A model generated the notes under the pieces. That model was not told where the DNA came from, ran no database searches, and was given only the letters and a program-made list of their open reading frames with translations. From the NCBI GenBank assembly GCA_037974665.1, contig CM075769.1:22470139-22534138 (forward strand): a stretch of DNA of 64,000 nucleotides, read 5' to 3'. The position numbers and the translations under genes were made by a program. The DNA is from Ehretia macrophylla. Taxonomy: Eukaryota > Streptophyta > Magnoliopsida > Boraginales > Ehretiaceae. Below, one piece after another: positions 12,901 through 23,690 of this stretch. Positions within the stretch are counted from its first letter, which is position 1. Each line of letters begins with the position of its first letter.

Positions 12901-15032
12901 ATTTTAACGGACATGCGTTCAAAATACTATTCACAAAAATCGACCATAAAATTTTTTGTACCGATTTTGATAAAAATTTCATGGATGCACACATAGCATG
13001 TAATAGGAATATAAATCACAGAACTAGCGCATTCTAACTCATATAACACATAAACAGTTCAAAACACACAATTTTATGCAAAGGTGAAATTTGGGGTTTC
13101 ACAATCAACCTCAGTACCTCTTGAAACATGTTAGCGAGGTATAAGCAACCACAATTGCCCAGTGAGGGATATAGTCTAACGGGGCGTGCAATGCAACAGT
13201 TAACACAAATAAAGCATTTAAACAACAAAAGAGCAATGTAAATGACAAGTTACCATACATTAAAAAGGATACGATTCACTTTAACCCCAACACTCGAGAA
13301 TTCACTTGATCTTCAATCATGAACCATGAACTTCGATCCTCGAACCTCGATCAATGTGCCGGCATAACCCTAATCATTCCAGTGGGTGTACTCCAAATGT
13401 ACCTCGAGAATCTTACGACCCAACACCCCCTGACAATCTCCGGACTAGGTGAGTGAGAGACTAGAACACGGAGATCGAATATCCACTGGCAAGCCCGCTG
13501 CCACCCAGCCAATATCCAATACATCCGCCCCTGACACTATGGTTGCGCAACCACTATGCAATGCATTTAAGCCAATTACAATATAACAATAAAATAGAGC
13601 AATAACACACAAGAGGGTCAACAAAGTAGGTTGCCCTCGAAAACAGTCAAAACATAAACATTAACATGAAATTAACTAAATGAATACAAAGAGGTCATTA
13701 ACATACTTTTCACAAAACTTTACCAAAAGCACACAATTAACTTAAAACTACATTTAAACACATAATAAGCATTTACAAGACTATAGATGTGCAAAACAAT
13801 CAAATTTTCATTTTCCCCCTTTGTAACTTAAGCTATTTGATTCCAAAACAAAAGGTGATGTTCTAGTTTCACGAGTGAGCTATATCATACTTGTAATTAT
13901 TCCTTATGGCACCCCTAGGACCCTTGAAATTACCCAATTACCCGCGATTACCACAAAAGCCCCGATTGCCCCTTTATGAGTTTGTACTACACGTACCCTA
14001 ACCAAAACTGAACCGAGAGTTAGAAAAGCATGTCTAGCACCTACATAGCCTAAGAATACCAAATGTGATGCCCAAATTAACCTGAATTTGTAATACACCC
14101 GAAACCCCTTTTCTAAAAGTCGCCAATTTCACGTTTTAGCTAAGTTTCGAGCAATTTAATCTCACGGGATCCTTAATCTACCTTCATTAACATCTAAAGC
14201 ACCTAACTGAAGCATTGAATCAAGCTATAAGGCACATTTTCTCAAACCCTAAAATTTCATCACTATTCATTTCCTACAATCAAACAATCGAATTTAACTG
14301 TTTAAAAAGCTAAACAATTGTATAAAAATGGTCTCTACAACATGTATGTGACTTATAAAGCAAGATTGAATCATATCTCAAGCCATTAGCAACAAATCTA
14401 GAAATTACATAATATAGCATCAACTTTGAATTCACAAAAAGAGTGCAAAATCCCACACCAAAAGCGCATAGGAGCTAATATGAAGCTAGTAAACCCTCAA
14501 AACCACTTGTTCCTTGCTTGGTAGCACTTGAAATCAAGATTTGGTGAGCAAAAATTCTCTCCTTTCCTTCCTAGTTGCTGTCGGGTTTGGCAAGGGACAT
14601 AGGCGGTATTTTCTAAATTGTTTTTGAGTTGTGTTGTATGCAAAATGTGCTATTATGTATATATGTTTAATATATGCTATATTAATATGTGGTGTTGTCA
14701 ATAAAAATGAGTCAAAATGACTTATAAAGCCTACTTAAATCTATTCCCATATAGTTAGTTTCATTTAGCCCATTACTACATGTTTTACTATTCACCTAAT
14801 CTACTAAAACATTTCCTAAATGAGTGCTCCTAACACTAATCGCTCAAACGCACATTTTTCTCATTCTTCAAATAATTAATATAGTTTAGGAAAAATGTTA
14901 ATCTAAGAAAATAAGTAGTTGAAAAATGTAATGAATAGGAACCAAGACTGCAACAAGTAATTCCACAGTTAAAATGCACAAATAGTGAATTCAACCGTTA
15001 ATAAAAGTACAGTAATGTTCTCAGATGTCACA
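9992..15032 (-). repeat. 5' LTR of left chromovirus, interrupted by a solo LTR
   Basis: Begins TGTGACATCTGAG at 15032 and ends GGGGAGTGACA at 9992 on the minus strand. Removing the nested solo LTR (10597-13103) and one target duplication leaves 2529 bp, nearly the same as the right 5' LTR (2531 bp). About 7% differences from that right LTR in the first 235 bp by eye. Confidence 0.9.
10597..13103 (-). mobile_element. Solo LTR (gypsy type) nested in the chromovirus 5' LTR
   Basis: A 2507-bp stretch flanked by exact ATCAA duplications (10592-10596 and 13104-13108). On the minus strand it begins TGTGAAACCCC and ends TTGGGGCGTGACA. No internal domain, gag or pol is present, so it is the product of LTR-LTR recombination. 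The matching spot in the right arm (about 53645) is uninterrupted, so it arrived after the arms formed. Confidence 0.9.
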
Positions 15033-15302
15033 CGGGCAGTGTTACATGGGTACCACTTGAAATCCATCTATAACCAAAAAGAATAAAAACACATACATGA
15101 GTTAATACCACGTGTATGTGTAAATAATATATAAAAGCTATAATAAATATTTATTGCATTAATCATTATATATCATGCCTCAAATCTGTGGAACCATACA
15201 TCATTCACATCTTGTGGGACCTCTGCATAAGTGATCCACGGTAGCCTGTACCCACCAGAAAAAATTGTCTTGAAGTTTTGTACCACTGCAGCTGGTACGA
15301 AT
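15033..15302 (-). pseudogene. En/Spm transposase-associated protein, upstream exons (left)
   Basis: Minus-strand exons 15302-15179 (preceded by TAATAG, encoding FVPAAVVQNFK and PQDVNDVWFHRFE) and 15067-15033 (MDFKWYPCNTA) are separated by a short AT-rich intron. The second exon is cut by the chromovirus; its frame continues at 2517. The donor after the first exon is GC here and GT in the right-arm copy. The motifs fit the N-terminal part of the plant En/Spm family. Further upstream exons were not identified. Confidence 0.7.
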
Positions 15303-16060
15303 CTATTAACAAAAACATAGAATATATTTGTTAGTTTTATTTGAAAGAAATCATTACAAATTGTACAAATCTATATACACAAAATGAAGAATATCTTTAC
15401 TCGTTTTCATATAGTCGAAGTTGCGTACATTAATCTGTTAACCATATAGTGTACTTTTCAGTGAACAGAAACCCAATTCATATATATATATATATGGTAA
15501 TATATATATATACCATACATATATGAAAAAAACAAAAACAAAATGTACCTTTTTCAAACTTTTTGTATAAAGATCTAGTAAATTGAGGATAGAAAGGGGG
15601 TTGAGATGTTGGAGGGGGTGAAGTGGGGGGAAGGGGGTAGGGTAGGGTAGGGGAGCTTTTTTCAAAAAGCAAAACAAAATTGGTGTCTACAAAACATGGG
15701 GTAGCGTTGCCCCCTGTTTTGAAACGGATTAAGCGACCAAAGGGCCACTAAGCTACCCTCTGATTTAAGATGAGCCTCGCGACCAAAGGACCTAACCCTA
15801 CATTTTTTTTTATACATTTTTTTATTCATACATTAATATTGTTATAATAAATTTAAAGTTAAGTAACTTATATTAAATAATAAACTTTTGACTCATTTAA
15901 AAACTTAAATTTATTTAATATCAATTTTTTGTAATTTTTTTAATATTATTTAAAAACTACTATTTATTTTACATTGTAGACATTTTTCTAAATTAATCAA
16001 TTTATTTTATATTATTATTTATTTGTTATTATAAAATTATTTATAATAAATCAATCTATT
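15303..16060 (-). other. CACTA internal non-coding region
   Basis: Holds short TA runs, a purine-rich GGGGG-containing stretch near 15595-15655, and GCGACCAAAGG motifs near 15735-15790 that echo the subterminal GGTCGC motifs. Mirrored at about 50690-51446. No confident exon; a possible exon near 15420-15480 ends differently in the two arms. Confidence 0.4.
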
Positions 16061-16069
16061 TTCTTATAA

Positions 16070-18040
16070 ATATGGAGGTTTGCAGCCCTTTGGTAGCCAT
16101 TGGCCACCCAAGCATGACCAAACCTTTACGTTTTGTTGCTATTAGGTGGCCAAAGGCCACCACGGGGTTACGGACTCTCATGCAAAAGCTAGAATTGGTG
16201 TTATACAATTATTTTTTATTTTAAATTACTCATCTAAGGTATATATTCCCTTTTATTATTGTCGTTTCTTCAATTTAAACTAATTCTTTGATACTAACGG
16301 GAAAGTTAGAATTTAATTTATGTGTGAAAGACTAATGACAGTGATAAAATATTTATTATTTTTGATTTTGTATTTCATTAATTCTACTTTTGTTAGAATA
16401 AAGAATTATTAATCATTAATCCAATTTTATGCCCTTATATCATAAATACTCAACTCATACCATTAAATAAGCCTTAAAATATATATCTTCAATCAAAGAA
16501 AAATAGATCTAGCACAAACTTATAATATATTTGTTATTATAAAATCTTTTATTGTAAATCAATCTACTTTCTTATGAATATGAAGGTTCGTAGCCCCTTG
16601 GAATCCATTAGCCACCAAAGCGTGACAAAATGTTTATGCTTTGTCACTATTAGGTGGCCAATGGCCAGCAGGGGTCTACGAGCTCTCATTCAAAACATAG
16701 AATTAGTGTTATACAATTAATTCTTTTCTTTTAAATTACTCTTCTAAGCTATATATTCCCTTTTATTATTGTCATTTCTTCAATTTAAACTAATTCCTTG
16801 ATACTAATGGGAAAGTTAGAATTTGATTTTTGTGCGAAAGCTAAGGACAATGATAAAAGCTTCATTGTTTTTGACTTTGTATTTCATTAATCATACTTTT
16901 ATTAGAATAAAGAATTATTAATCATTAATCCAAATTTATGGCCTTATATCTTAAATACACAACTCATACCATTAAATAAGCCTTAACATATATCTTCAAT
17001 CAAAGGAAAATAGATCTAGCACAAACTTATAATATATTTGTTATGATAATATTTTTTGTTCTAAATCAATCTACTTTCTTATGAATATGGAGGTTCGTAG
17101 CCCCTTGGTAGCCATTGGACACCACAGCATGACAAAATGTTTACGCTTTGTCGCTATTACGTGGCCAATGGCCACCACGGGCCTACGAACTCTCATTCAA
17201 AACATAGAATGTGTGTTTAATAATTAATTATTTTCTTTTAAATTACTCTTCTAAGCTATATATTCCCTTTTATTATTGTCATTTCTTCAATTTAAACTAA
17301 TTTCTTGCTACTAATGGGAAAGTTAGAATTTGATTTCTGTTCGAAAGACTAATGACAGTGATGAAAGCTTCATTGTTTTTGACTTTGTCTTTCATTAATC
17401 CTACTTTTATTAGAATAAATAATTATTAATCATTAATCCAATTTTATGTCCTTATATCTTAAATACACAACTCATACCATTAAAGAAGCCTTAAAATATA
17501 TTTTCAATCTAAGGAAATTAGATTTAGCACAAACTTATAATATATTTGTTATTATAAAATCTTTTGTTCTAAATCAATCTACTTTCTTATGAATATGGTG
17601 GTTCATAGCCCTTTGGTAGCCATTGGCCACCAAAGTGTGACAAAACATTTATGCTTTGTCACCATTAGGTGGCTAATGACCACCACGGGGCTACGAACTC
17701 TCATTCAAAACATAGAATTGGTGTTATACAATTAATTATTTTCTATTAAATTACTCTTCTAAGTTATATATTCCCTTTTATTATTGTCATTTTTCTTCAA
17801 CTTAAACTAATTTTTTGATAGTAATGGGAAAGTTAGAATTTGATTTATGTGCAAAATACTAATGACAGTGATAAAATTTTTATTGTTTTTGACTTTCTAT
17901 TTTATTAGTCCTACTTTTGTTATAATAAAGAACTATTAATCATTATTCTTTTTTTGTGGCCTTATATCTTAAATACACAACTCATACCATTAAATAAACC
18001 TTAAAAAAAATGTCAATGGCCACCATGGGGCTTCGACCTC
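16070..18040 (-). repeat. CACTA subterminal tandem array, about 510-bp units (left)
   Basis: Four full units start with GAGGTTCGTAGCCCCTTGG-like sequence near 16078, 16580, 17090 and 17600; a truncated fifth lies near 18010-18040. Each unit begins with an imperfect palindrome of about 110 bp whose arms include GGTAGCCATTGGCCACC and GGTGGCCAATGGCCACC. An AT-rich spacer of about 400 bp follows, with a conserved AATGGGAAAGTTAGAATTTG segment. CACTA subterminal repeats usually bind the element's own regulatory protein; the large period is unusual. The mirrored array is at 48650-50690. Confidence 0.75.
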
Positions 18041-18059
18041 TCATGCAAAAGACATAATT

Positions 18060-18603
18060 ATTTATTTATTTTTTATTAGCCATTTTTTACATTGTGTCGC
18101 CAATAACAATATTGGTTTATAATTTCTTATTAAAAATTAAATGAATTTGGTTATGAGGTTGTCTCCAAGGGCAACCAAAGGGTAACCAACGTTTTGTTTT
18201 ATTTATTTTATAATTATCTTAGTTGTCTTGTAATTTATTTTTTTATAAAATAAATGATATTGGTCCATTTCGGTCGCCCATATGGCGAAGACAAGATGCT
18301 ATTTTATTTATTTTACATTTATTTTTTCTAATTTCTTTATTAACCATTTTTGTCGTCCATGGGTCGCTCTAGGCGACCACGTGGAGACCAATATTTCACT
18401 TTTTTATTTTATAATTATTTTTTTTTATTGATTTTTTTGGTAATTACGCTATGAAAAAAAATTTAAGATCATAGTCGCCATATGGTCACCAATTAATGAC
18501 AACATAGTGACAAATTTTTAATTAAACAATAATTATCGACATTTGTCGCTCGTTTGTTGCCTTTTGGCTACCATTTGCGACCATTTCTAATTTTTTTGTA
18601 GGG
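18060..18603 (-). repeat. CACTA subterminal region and terminus (left)
   Basis: Dense short inverted motifs GGTCGCC/GGCGACC and GGTTACC/GGTAACC are spaced along about 540 bp. They end on the minus strand in CCCTACAAAAAAATTAGAA at 18603. Plant CACTA ends normally read CACTACAAAAA, so the second base differs. The bases outside (AAA) could be the 3-bp target duplication, which cannot be confirmed without the other end. Confidence 0.65.
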
Positions 18604-19023
18604 AAAATTTTCTGCTCATTTTAGCTATTAAATGGTGATGAAAGTTTTCGTTTCATTGCCCTTTCATCGCCAGTCTTTAAAAATTGGTTACAAAGCTAAA
18701 TTTCGTAGTGGGGGTTGTTTTCTTTTAGTGTTCCTTTCTATGGTGAAACTTGCATTAATTAGCAGAGTCATAGATTGCACCTACCCCAAAACGAGGTCAC
18801 ATACACATGTTAGGAAGTAATTAATTTTCATACATAAATCTTATTTGAAAATATAAAAATTCTCATGCATAAAGATAAACGTAGAGACTTTCAGGCAAGA
18901 TTCATTGAACATAGACGTTTTGTGGGTACAATGAATTTGGCCATCCCAGTAAATTCTTAATCGCGGCGTCTAGTCTCCACATCTATGCGGATTACACTAA
19001 AGAAGAATGGATACATATGAGCT

Positions 19024-19070
19024 CACGTGAGACTTTGATTAGACACGTGGGAGAAAGAGAGTGTCACGTG
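19024..19070. promoter_or_regulatory. Cluster of three CACGTG G-boxes (left)
   Basis: CACGTG occurs at 19024-19029, 19044-19049 and 19065-19070, spaced 20-21 bp, about two helical turns. G-boxes bind plant bZIP and bHLH factors (ABA, light and related responses). The cluster lies about 640-690 bp upstream of the DUF506 ATG. Regulation by it is inferred. Confidence 0.5.
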
Positions 19071-19633
19071 CATAATTTCGACAATCGTATGGTGTAAAGC
19101 TCTTGATTGCATGGAGTCATCGAGTCAAATGATGACAAATTTGCCTTTCAAAACTGACTGACAAAATAATCGTAGCCGTTAATCACTTTACTACTTCAGT
19201 CAAGTAAAAGTCGTTGATGACCAAAAAAAAAAAAAAGGTAAAAGTTGTTGAAAATTACGCGTAGAACACTTTTTGAAGTTTTAACTGCAGTCGCAATAAA
19301 GTAGGCAGATTAATAATTGAACATGGCCGTGTAACATGGCTAGGTACATTAAGACTACGCAAATTTCGCAGCATCAGAGAATATAATTGCAATAATGTAT
19401 CATGTATATCTGTGAGTATGTAAAGATTTATTATTCAGACAAAAAAAAAAAAAAAAAAGATTTATTATAAATACATAACGTTTTTCGTTGTCCATCACCA
19501 TGATGTCTTCATACTTACTCCTTCATAGACTCCATTGATGGTCTTTCTTACTCTTGTCATATATATGTGAACATCTTATCACCACTATCGCGACACGAAC
19601 AATTCATTCATAAAAGACAACTTTTAACATCTT

Positions 19634-19640
19634 TATATAA
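19634..19640 (+). promoter_or_regulatory. TATA box of DUF506 gene (left)
   Basis: TATATAA lies 70 bp before the ATG at 19710, implying a short 5' leader of roughly 40 nt. The identical box occurs at 47035-47041 in the right copy. Confidence 0.6.
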
Positions 19641-19709
19641 GCTATTCTATCATTCTCCATCAAAAGTTATAAAAAAGAGGCTTAAAGAATAGCATCAAAG
19701 AGGCCAAAA

Positions 19710-20116
19710 ATGGTGAAAATTCCAGTGAAGTTCAAAAGGGTTGCAGCAGCCTTTGATGAGGTGGCTAGGGGCAGGTTATGTGAGAGCAGTGGCAGCGAGC
19801 ATTCTGTTGAGAGCTTCACGGATTTGTCTGATCTTGTCAATTCATTTCTTGAAAGAGAGATCACAGATATTGGGTTAAGTGAAGAGGTTGATGAGAAAGA
19901 GAAAGATGGAAATGAAATTGAAGGTGTAGGCAAATGTTTTGAGTATGAAACGAAAGATGTGTTGAAGAGTTTGTTAGGCATTGGGGATGATGATGTGAAA
20001 AGAAAGATTCATGTAGAGGTGGAGAAAGCTTGCCTTCATGTTGGTAACTTCTCATCTCCGGGTTCCAAACGCCGTCTGATGGCTCGGTTGCGTGACAGAG
20101 GTCTTGACGCCGGTCA

Positions 20117-20186
<70 letters not shown>

Positions 20187-20931
20187 ATTTACACTGTAAT
20201 GCCCCCACATAAATGAAAAAAAAAAAGTGTTAAATGTGTGATTTATAAGGAGTTATTGTGTGATTAATTAAGAGATCACTTGAGTTGATCATTTCTGGTC
20301 CTATAACACTAGTATTGGTTGCGAGTGTACACACACCTAGTAGGAAAAGCCAGAGGATATAATCCGAGATTTGCATAATTCGATATTTATCTTACTCTTT
20401 GAATCTATTTTAACAGGTCTTTGCAAATCAAAGTGGGAGAAAAATGGTCGCTGCCCATCTGGGGTGTATGAATATATTGATGTTATGGTTAATGGAACTC
20501 GCTATATAGTTGATGTTTCTTTAGCTGGAGAATTTGAAATAGCTCGACCGACAGGATGCTACGCTTCATTACTTGAGGTTTTTCCTCCAATTTTTGTGGG
20601 AAAAGGAGAAGAGCTCAAGAAGATTGTTAAAATCATGTGCAGTGCTATTAGAACATCTATGAAGAGCGTAGACATTCATGTGCCACCATGGAGGAGACTT
20701 GCCTACATGCAAGCTAAGTGGTTCTCATCCTACAAAAGAACGATCAACGAAGTTCCAGCAGGAAAGGCATTGAATCTAAATGAGGCCTCGTCTGCCAAGA
20801 AATCTGTTGGTTTCGTGGCTGTACCAGCAGCAGTTTCTTACTACTGCAGGGATGATTTTGCTAGTAAGGCCTCTACAAAAGTAGGCAATTTGGCTGCAGC
20901 TCTCAATGGCGGTCCTGTGCTGCATCTATAA
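19710..20931 (+). CDS. DUF506 (PDDEXK-like) family protein, left copy
   Basis: Two exons, 19710-20112 and 20417-20931, joined by a 304-bp GT-AG intron in a Gly codon, give 305 residues. Family marks in order: the acidic LSDLVNSFLE motif (residues 39-48), LRDRGLDAGLCKSKWEK across the splice site (about 127-143), GRCPSGVYEYIDV (145-157), YIVDVSLAGEFEIARPT (164-180), and VPPWRRLAYMQAKW in the C-terminal half. This is the order of plant DUF506 (PF04720), classed as PD-(D/E)XK-nuclease-like but without proven nuclease activity. An Arabidopsis member (RXR3) represses root-hair elongation; whether this copy does so is unknown. The ATG is the first after the TATA box. No signal peptide or membrane segment. 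The protein is identical to that of the right copy. Confidence 0.92.
20121..20182. repeat. (CT)n(AT)n microsatellite in DUF506 intron (left)
   Basis: Thirty-two bases of CT repeat, then 30 of AT repeat, starting 8 bases after the intron's GT. The right copy has a similar compound tract (46490-46555) with slightly different length. It lies within the intron and causes no frame damage. Confidence 0.95.
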
Positions 20932-23127
20932 TTGATTTGCTATTCATCTTTAAATATGGAATAAATTTTTTATGGTGATGTCTAGTTCAGAGTAGGAGCC
21001 GAGAAAGTTAATGAAGTTCATATTAAGCATGGGGATTTAATTAGATCCTCTTGTAATGTTGTATCTTGAGCATTATGGGCAATTGTTCTCACCGTTCCGC
21101 CTAACCTCCAACATGCTCAAGAACCAAGAGCCATCCCGTCCTCAACGGTCAGAGGGAAGGTTTCCAATCACACAGCTCACCAATTTGATTTTCCGTGGGA
21201 ATTGTATGTCCGAAGGGCATATAGACCGTCTCAAGGTCATGCTGCACCAGCTAGTTTGGAAAATTGGTACTTTTTTGGGGCGACCAAATTGGTATATTTA
21301 GACAGGGAGTGTTTAGGAGGAATTGAAGACAGGTTGTTTATAGATCTCAGTCATGCAGGATGTAGGAAGTAATTTCATTAAAGAATTATGCTTTTTTGTA
21401 GTTTGCAGTTTAAATTCTTTGCACAACTAGGATATAATATATGTAAATGTTGCTGATCCCAATTGTATTTTGCACTTCTGTATATTCCGTTACACAACTA
21501 TGTTGCACCCCTGCGCTCAGGGGACCTTATTCTATAAAACTATTCAATAAACAATATTCACTCTTTTCCAAGCTACTTAACACTATATAAATGAATTTGT
21601 TTAAACTAAAAAAAATATTCATGGTGGTTAGAAGCACTGCCGCCGCAAATCATCTTTTGAAATCTCATCTCATTGTTGAAGGCATAGAGAGTGTATTGAT
21701 ATAGGTGATGGTTTCCCGAAACTGCCACATATTATGTGTTAATAATTTAAGGTTAGACAGCGGTTTTAATCACCGCCGCCTATGGGCTTTTTTAGTTTTT
21801 TATTTTTGGCAAGATATATATAGGCTTTTTTATTTTTATTTTTGGCAAGATAGCAAAAGTGAAATTACAGTAATATATAAGCATTCCAAAAGAGGTATTT
21901 TAATAGCCATTCGTAAGCTCATAAGCTTCATCAATGTATCTCTCAAAAATGAAATGGCAGTAAGCTCATAAGCTTTTTTCTTTTTTCTCAAAAATGAAAT
22001 TACAGCAACACAGATTTCCTAAGCAATTTGGTTTATAGTAAACATTTTAATAGCCATTCATAAGCATTTGGTTTACAGTAAGCTCATAAGCAAATTACAG
22101 TAAACTGATCAAAAACAACTGATATCTCAAAAATGAAATTACATTAAGCATTTTGTTATCCTCAATGTCTTCAACTTCTCATTTCCATGGCCATCTTCTC
22201 AGCATGAAACTTTATAGTAAAGCACAAAATCTCCATTCATGAACTTGGCTGGAAAATCAACAACTAGGAGACCCTGACATACAAATGGCAGCATACCGAA
22301 AATCTCGGAGATTAGCGACACACGAGTGCTATTTATATAATGGTCTCCATTCATCAATTCAAAAGGAAAGCACTACAAACATAATAAACATTTTGCTAAA
22401 GACTTGACAAATTCCGGAAAACAAGAAATGATGGTAGCAGTCAAGGTATGGACTTCTAAAGGAGCACATTTGGACTTTCTTCTAGACGAATATTACAGAT
22501 GACATCAAATATGGGGTTCTTGATTGCTATGCGATTCCTATTAACAATTGATTTTGGTCCTACAAACATATAAGCATTATTATAATCAACAAATGATTTT
22601 GGTCATCTGAAATTGAGTAATGCAATTCTTCTAGACATACAGAGTTAAAAATGTGTGTTGATGTTTCTACACTTTCAGGTTGCTTGGACCTCTTTACTAG
22701 ACCAGAAAATTTGCAGTTAAGTTCGTGACAGATACCAAAATATGAATACGCCGACTGAACTGGAACTTGGCAGGGAGTGCTTTAGGATAAAAGAGTAGAA
22801 ATAGAATCTGAACAAATTGTAAAAGAGAAATTGCATATTTGACATTTGAGTCTCATCCCAATGAAATGTTTATCTAGCACGAATGTTAACAGTAACAGGT
22901 TGAATCTCATGCATGTTATATCTTATACCAACTATGTATGTTGGGAGGATCAAAGCTTTTTTCATCAGACATCCCTTAGTGATGAAGATCTTCTATTGTC
23001 TTTTGCTTAAACTTTAAAAGATGATGTAGTATTTTTCTGTTCCAAATTAATAATTAACACACTAGATATATCACTATATATGCTCTAATATCCACGGATA
23101 GATTTTGCTTGTAAATCATGCTTTAAT

Positions 23128-23201
<74 letters not shown>

Positions 23202-23572
23202 GTGTGGGAATGTATCTATGGACCAAATGAGATGTTGAAAATCTACAATTATTGTTACAAGTATTTTGAAATAAAAAATGCATTACTGCGTGTAATTTGT
23301 AGACTGTTACCATCAGTATCTCTCTCAGGTATTGCCTCGAACATGTAATGTGTAATTTTAAACTTCTAATTGATTCCATTTTACTTCCTATGAAACTACA
23401 ATATCATCAAATAAACACAAAAATTTAAACAAGATGCACAGCTCCAATTACTCAATTGCATGTTCAACTACATACCTCAACAACGATCTGCTGTGAAGAG
23501 GCGAATGAAATTGGTGTTGATTGCTGCAAGGAAAAAAGATGAAATAAATTGACTGCCGTAGAGACTGGAAAT
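20932..23572 (+). other. Downstream region of DUF506 gene (left), no gene recognised
   Basis: The 3' flank and intergenic sequence; short open frames here (for example 21056-21301 and 21705-21971) have no recognisable family. About 21840-22150 holds degenerate interspersed repeats built on CTCAAAAATGAAATTACAG and CAGTAAGCTCATAAGC. A (TA)n run lies at 23131-23197. The region is nearly identical in reverse to 43100-45739. Confidence 0.5.
23131..23197. repeat. (TA)n microsatellite (left)
   Basis: Uninterrupted TA repeat of about 67 bases. The mirrored tract at about 43490-43541 is shorter, one of the few differences inside the near-identical block. Confidence 0.95.
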
Positions 23573-23690
23573 AACTACAGAAAACCCGCCGCTATAGGTA
23601 TGTACAAACGCCGCTAATTTCTTGAAATTAAAATCATCATAGACGGCGGTCATTGAAAACGCCGTCCTTAAACTGCGCTTTTACCTTTTG
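23573..23690 (+). repeat. GCCGC-rich transposon-end-like sequence (left)
   Basis: AACTACAGAAAACCCGCCGC is followed by ACGCCGCTAATTT and GACGGCGGTCATTGAAAACGCCGTC. The start resembles a CACTA terminus (CACTACAGAAAA) with two leading bases altered, and the GGCGG/CCGCC motifs look subterminal. No matching opposite end was found, so this is a weak call. Confidence 0.25.

Larger units (their letters stand above)
2518..15032 (-). mobile_element. Ty3/gypsy chromovirus (Tekay/Del-like), left copy
   Basis: Full-length element on the minus strand: 5' LTR (15032-9992), PBS, gag, protease-RT-RNase H-integrase-chromodomain pol, PPT, 3' LTR (4981-2518). It is bordered by CAGGC (2513-2517) and CGGGC (15033-15037), an imperfect 5-bp target duplication. 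It lies in a CACTA gene, and the same insertion exists in mirror image in the right arm, so it preceded the inverted duplication. The coding region is broken by many stops and frameshifts. Its 5' LTR holds a later solo LTR. LTR length about 2.5 kb and a C-terminal chromodomain point to the Tekay/Del lineage; the lineage is inferred from structure. Confidence 0.9.
1723..18603 (-). mobile_element. CACTA (En/Spm-type) transposon, partial, interrupted
   Basis: Read on the minus strand, the element starts at a CACTA-like terminus (CCCTACAAAAAAA, 18603 downward). It continues through subterminal repeats rich in GGTCGCC/GGCGACC motifs and a tandem array of about 510 bp units (16.07-18.04 kb), then enters exons of a plant En/Spm transposase-associated protein (15302-15033 and 2517-1728). 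The chromovirus at 2518-15032 sits inside the gene. The left side ends in LTR sequence, so the far terminus and main transposase are not seen. The first bases read CCCTA where CACTA is expected, so the end has mutated or is non-canonical. The mirrored copy starts at 48072. Confidence 0.7.
18604..19709 (+). other. Intergenic region and promoter side of DUF506 gene (left)
   Basis: No gene seen. It contains two poly-A runs (about 19220 and 19441), the CACGTG cluster at 19024-19070 and a TATA box at 19634. It is almost identical to 46966-48071 in reverse, with only isolated single-base differences. Confidence 0.5.

Noticed and set aside
15438-15677. Open frames of 64-79 codons rich in Pro, Tyr and Ile
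   Set aside because: Produced by the C-rich tract and TA repeats; the two arms disagree in frame and no family motif is present.
16070-18040. CRISPR-like regular repeat array
   Set aside because: Units of about 510 bp with degenerate AT-rich spacers that are themselves repeated, in eukaryotic transposon context; not a CRISPR.
21056-21301. 81-codon open frame conserved exactly between arms
   Set aside because: The whole block is nearly identical between arms, so conservation is no evidence of coding. No recognisable domain or promoter.
23573-23690. A second, non-autonomous CACTA element ending at 23573
   Set aside because: The end-like motif is present but no opposite terminus or target duplication was found; kept only as a low-confidence repeat.
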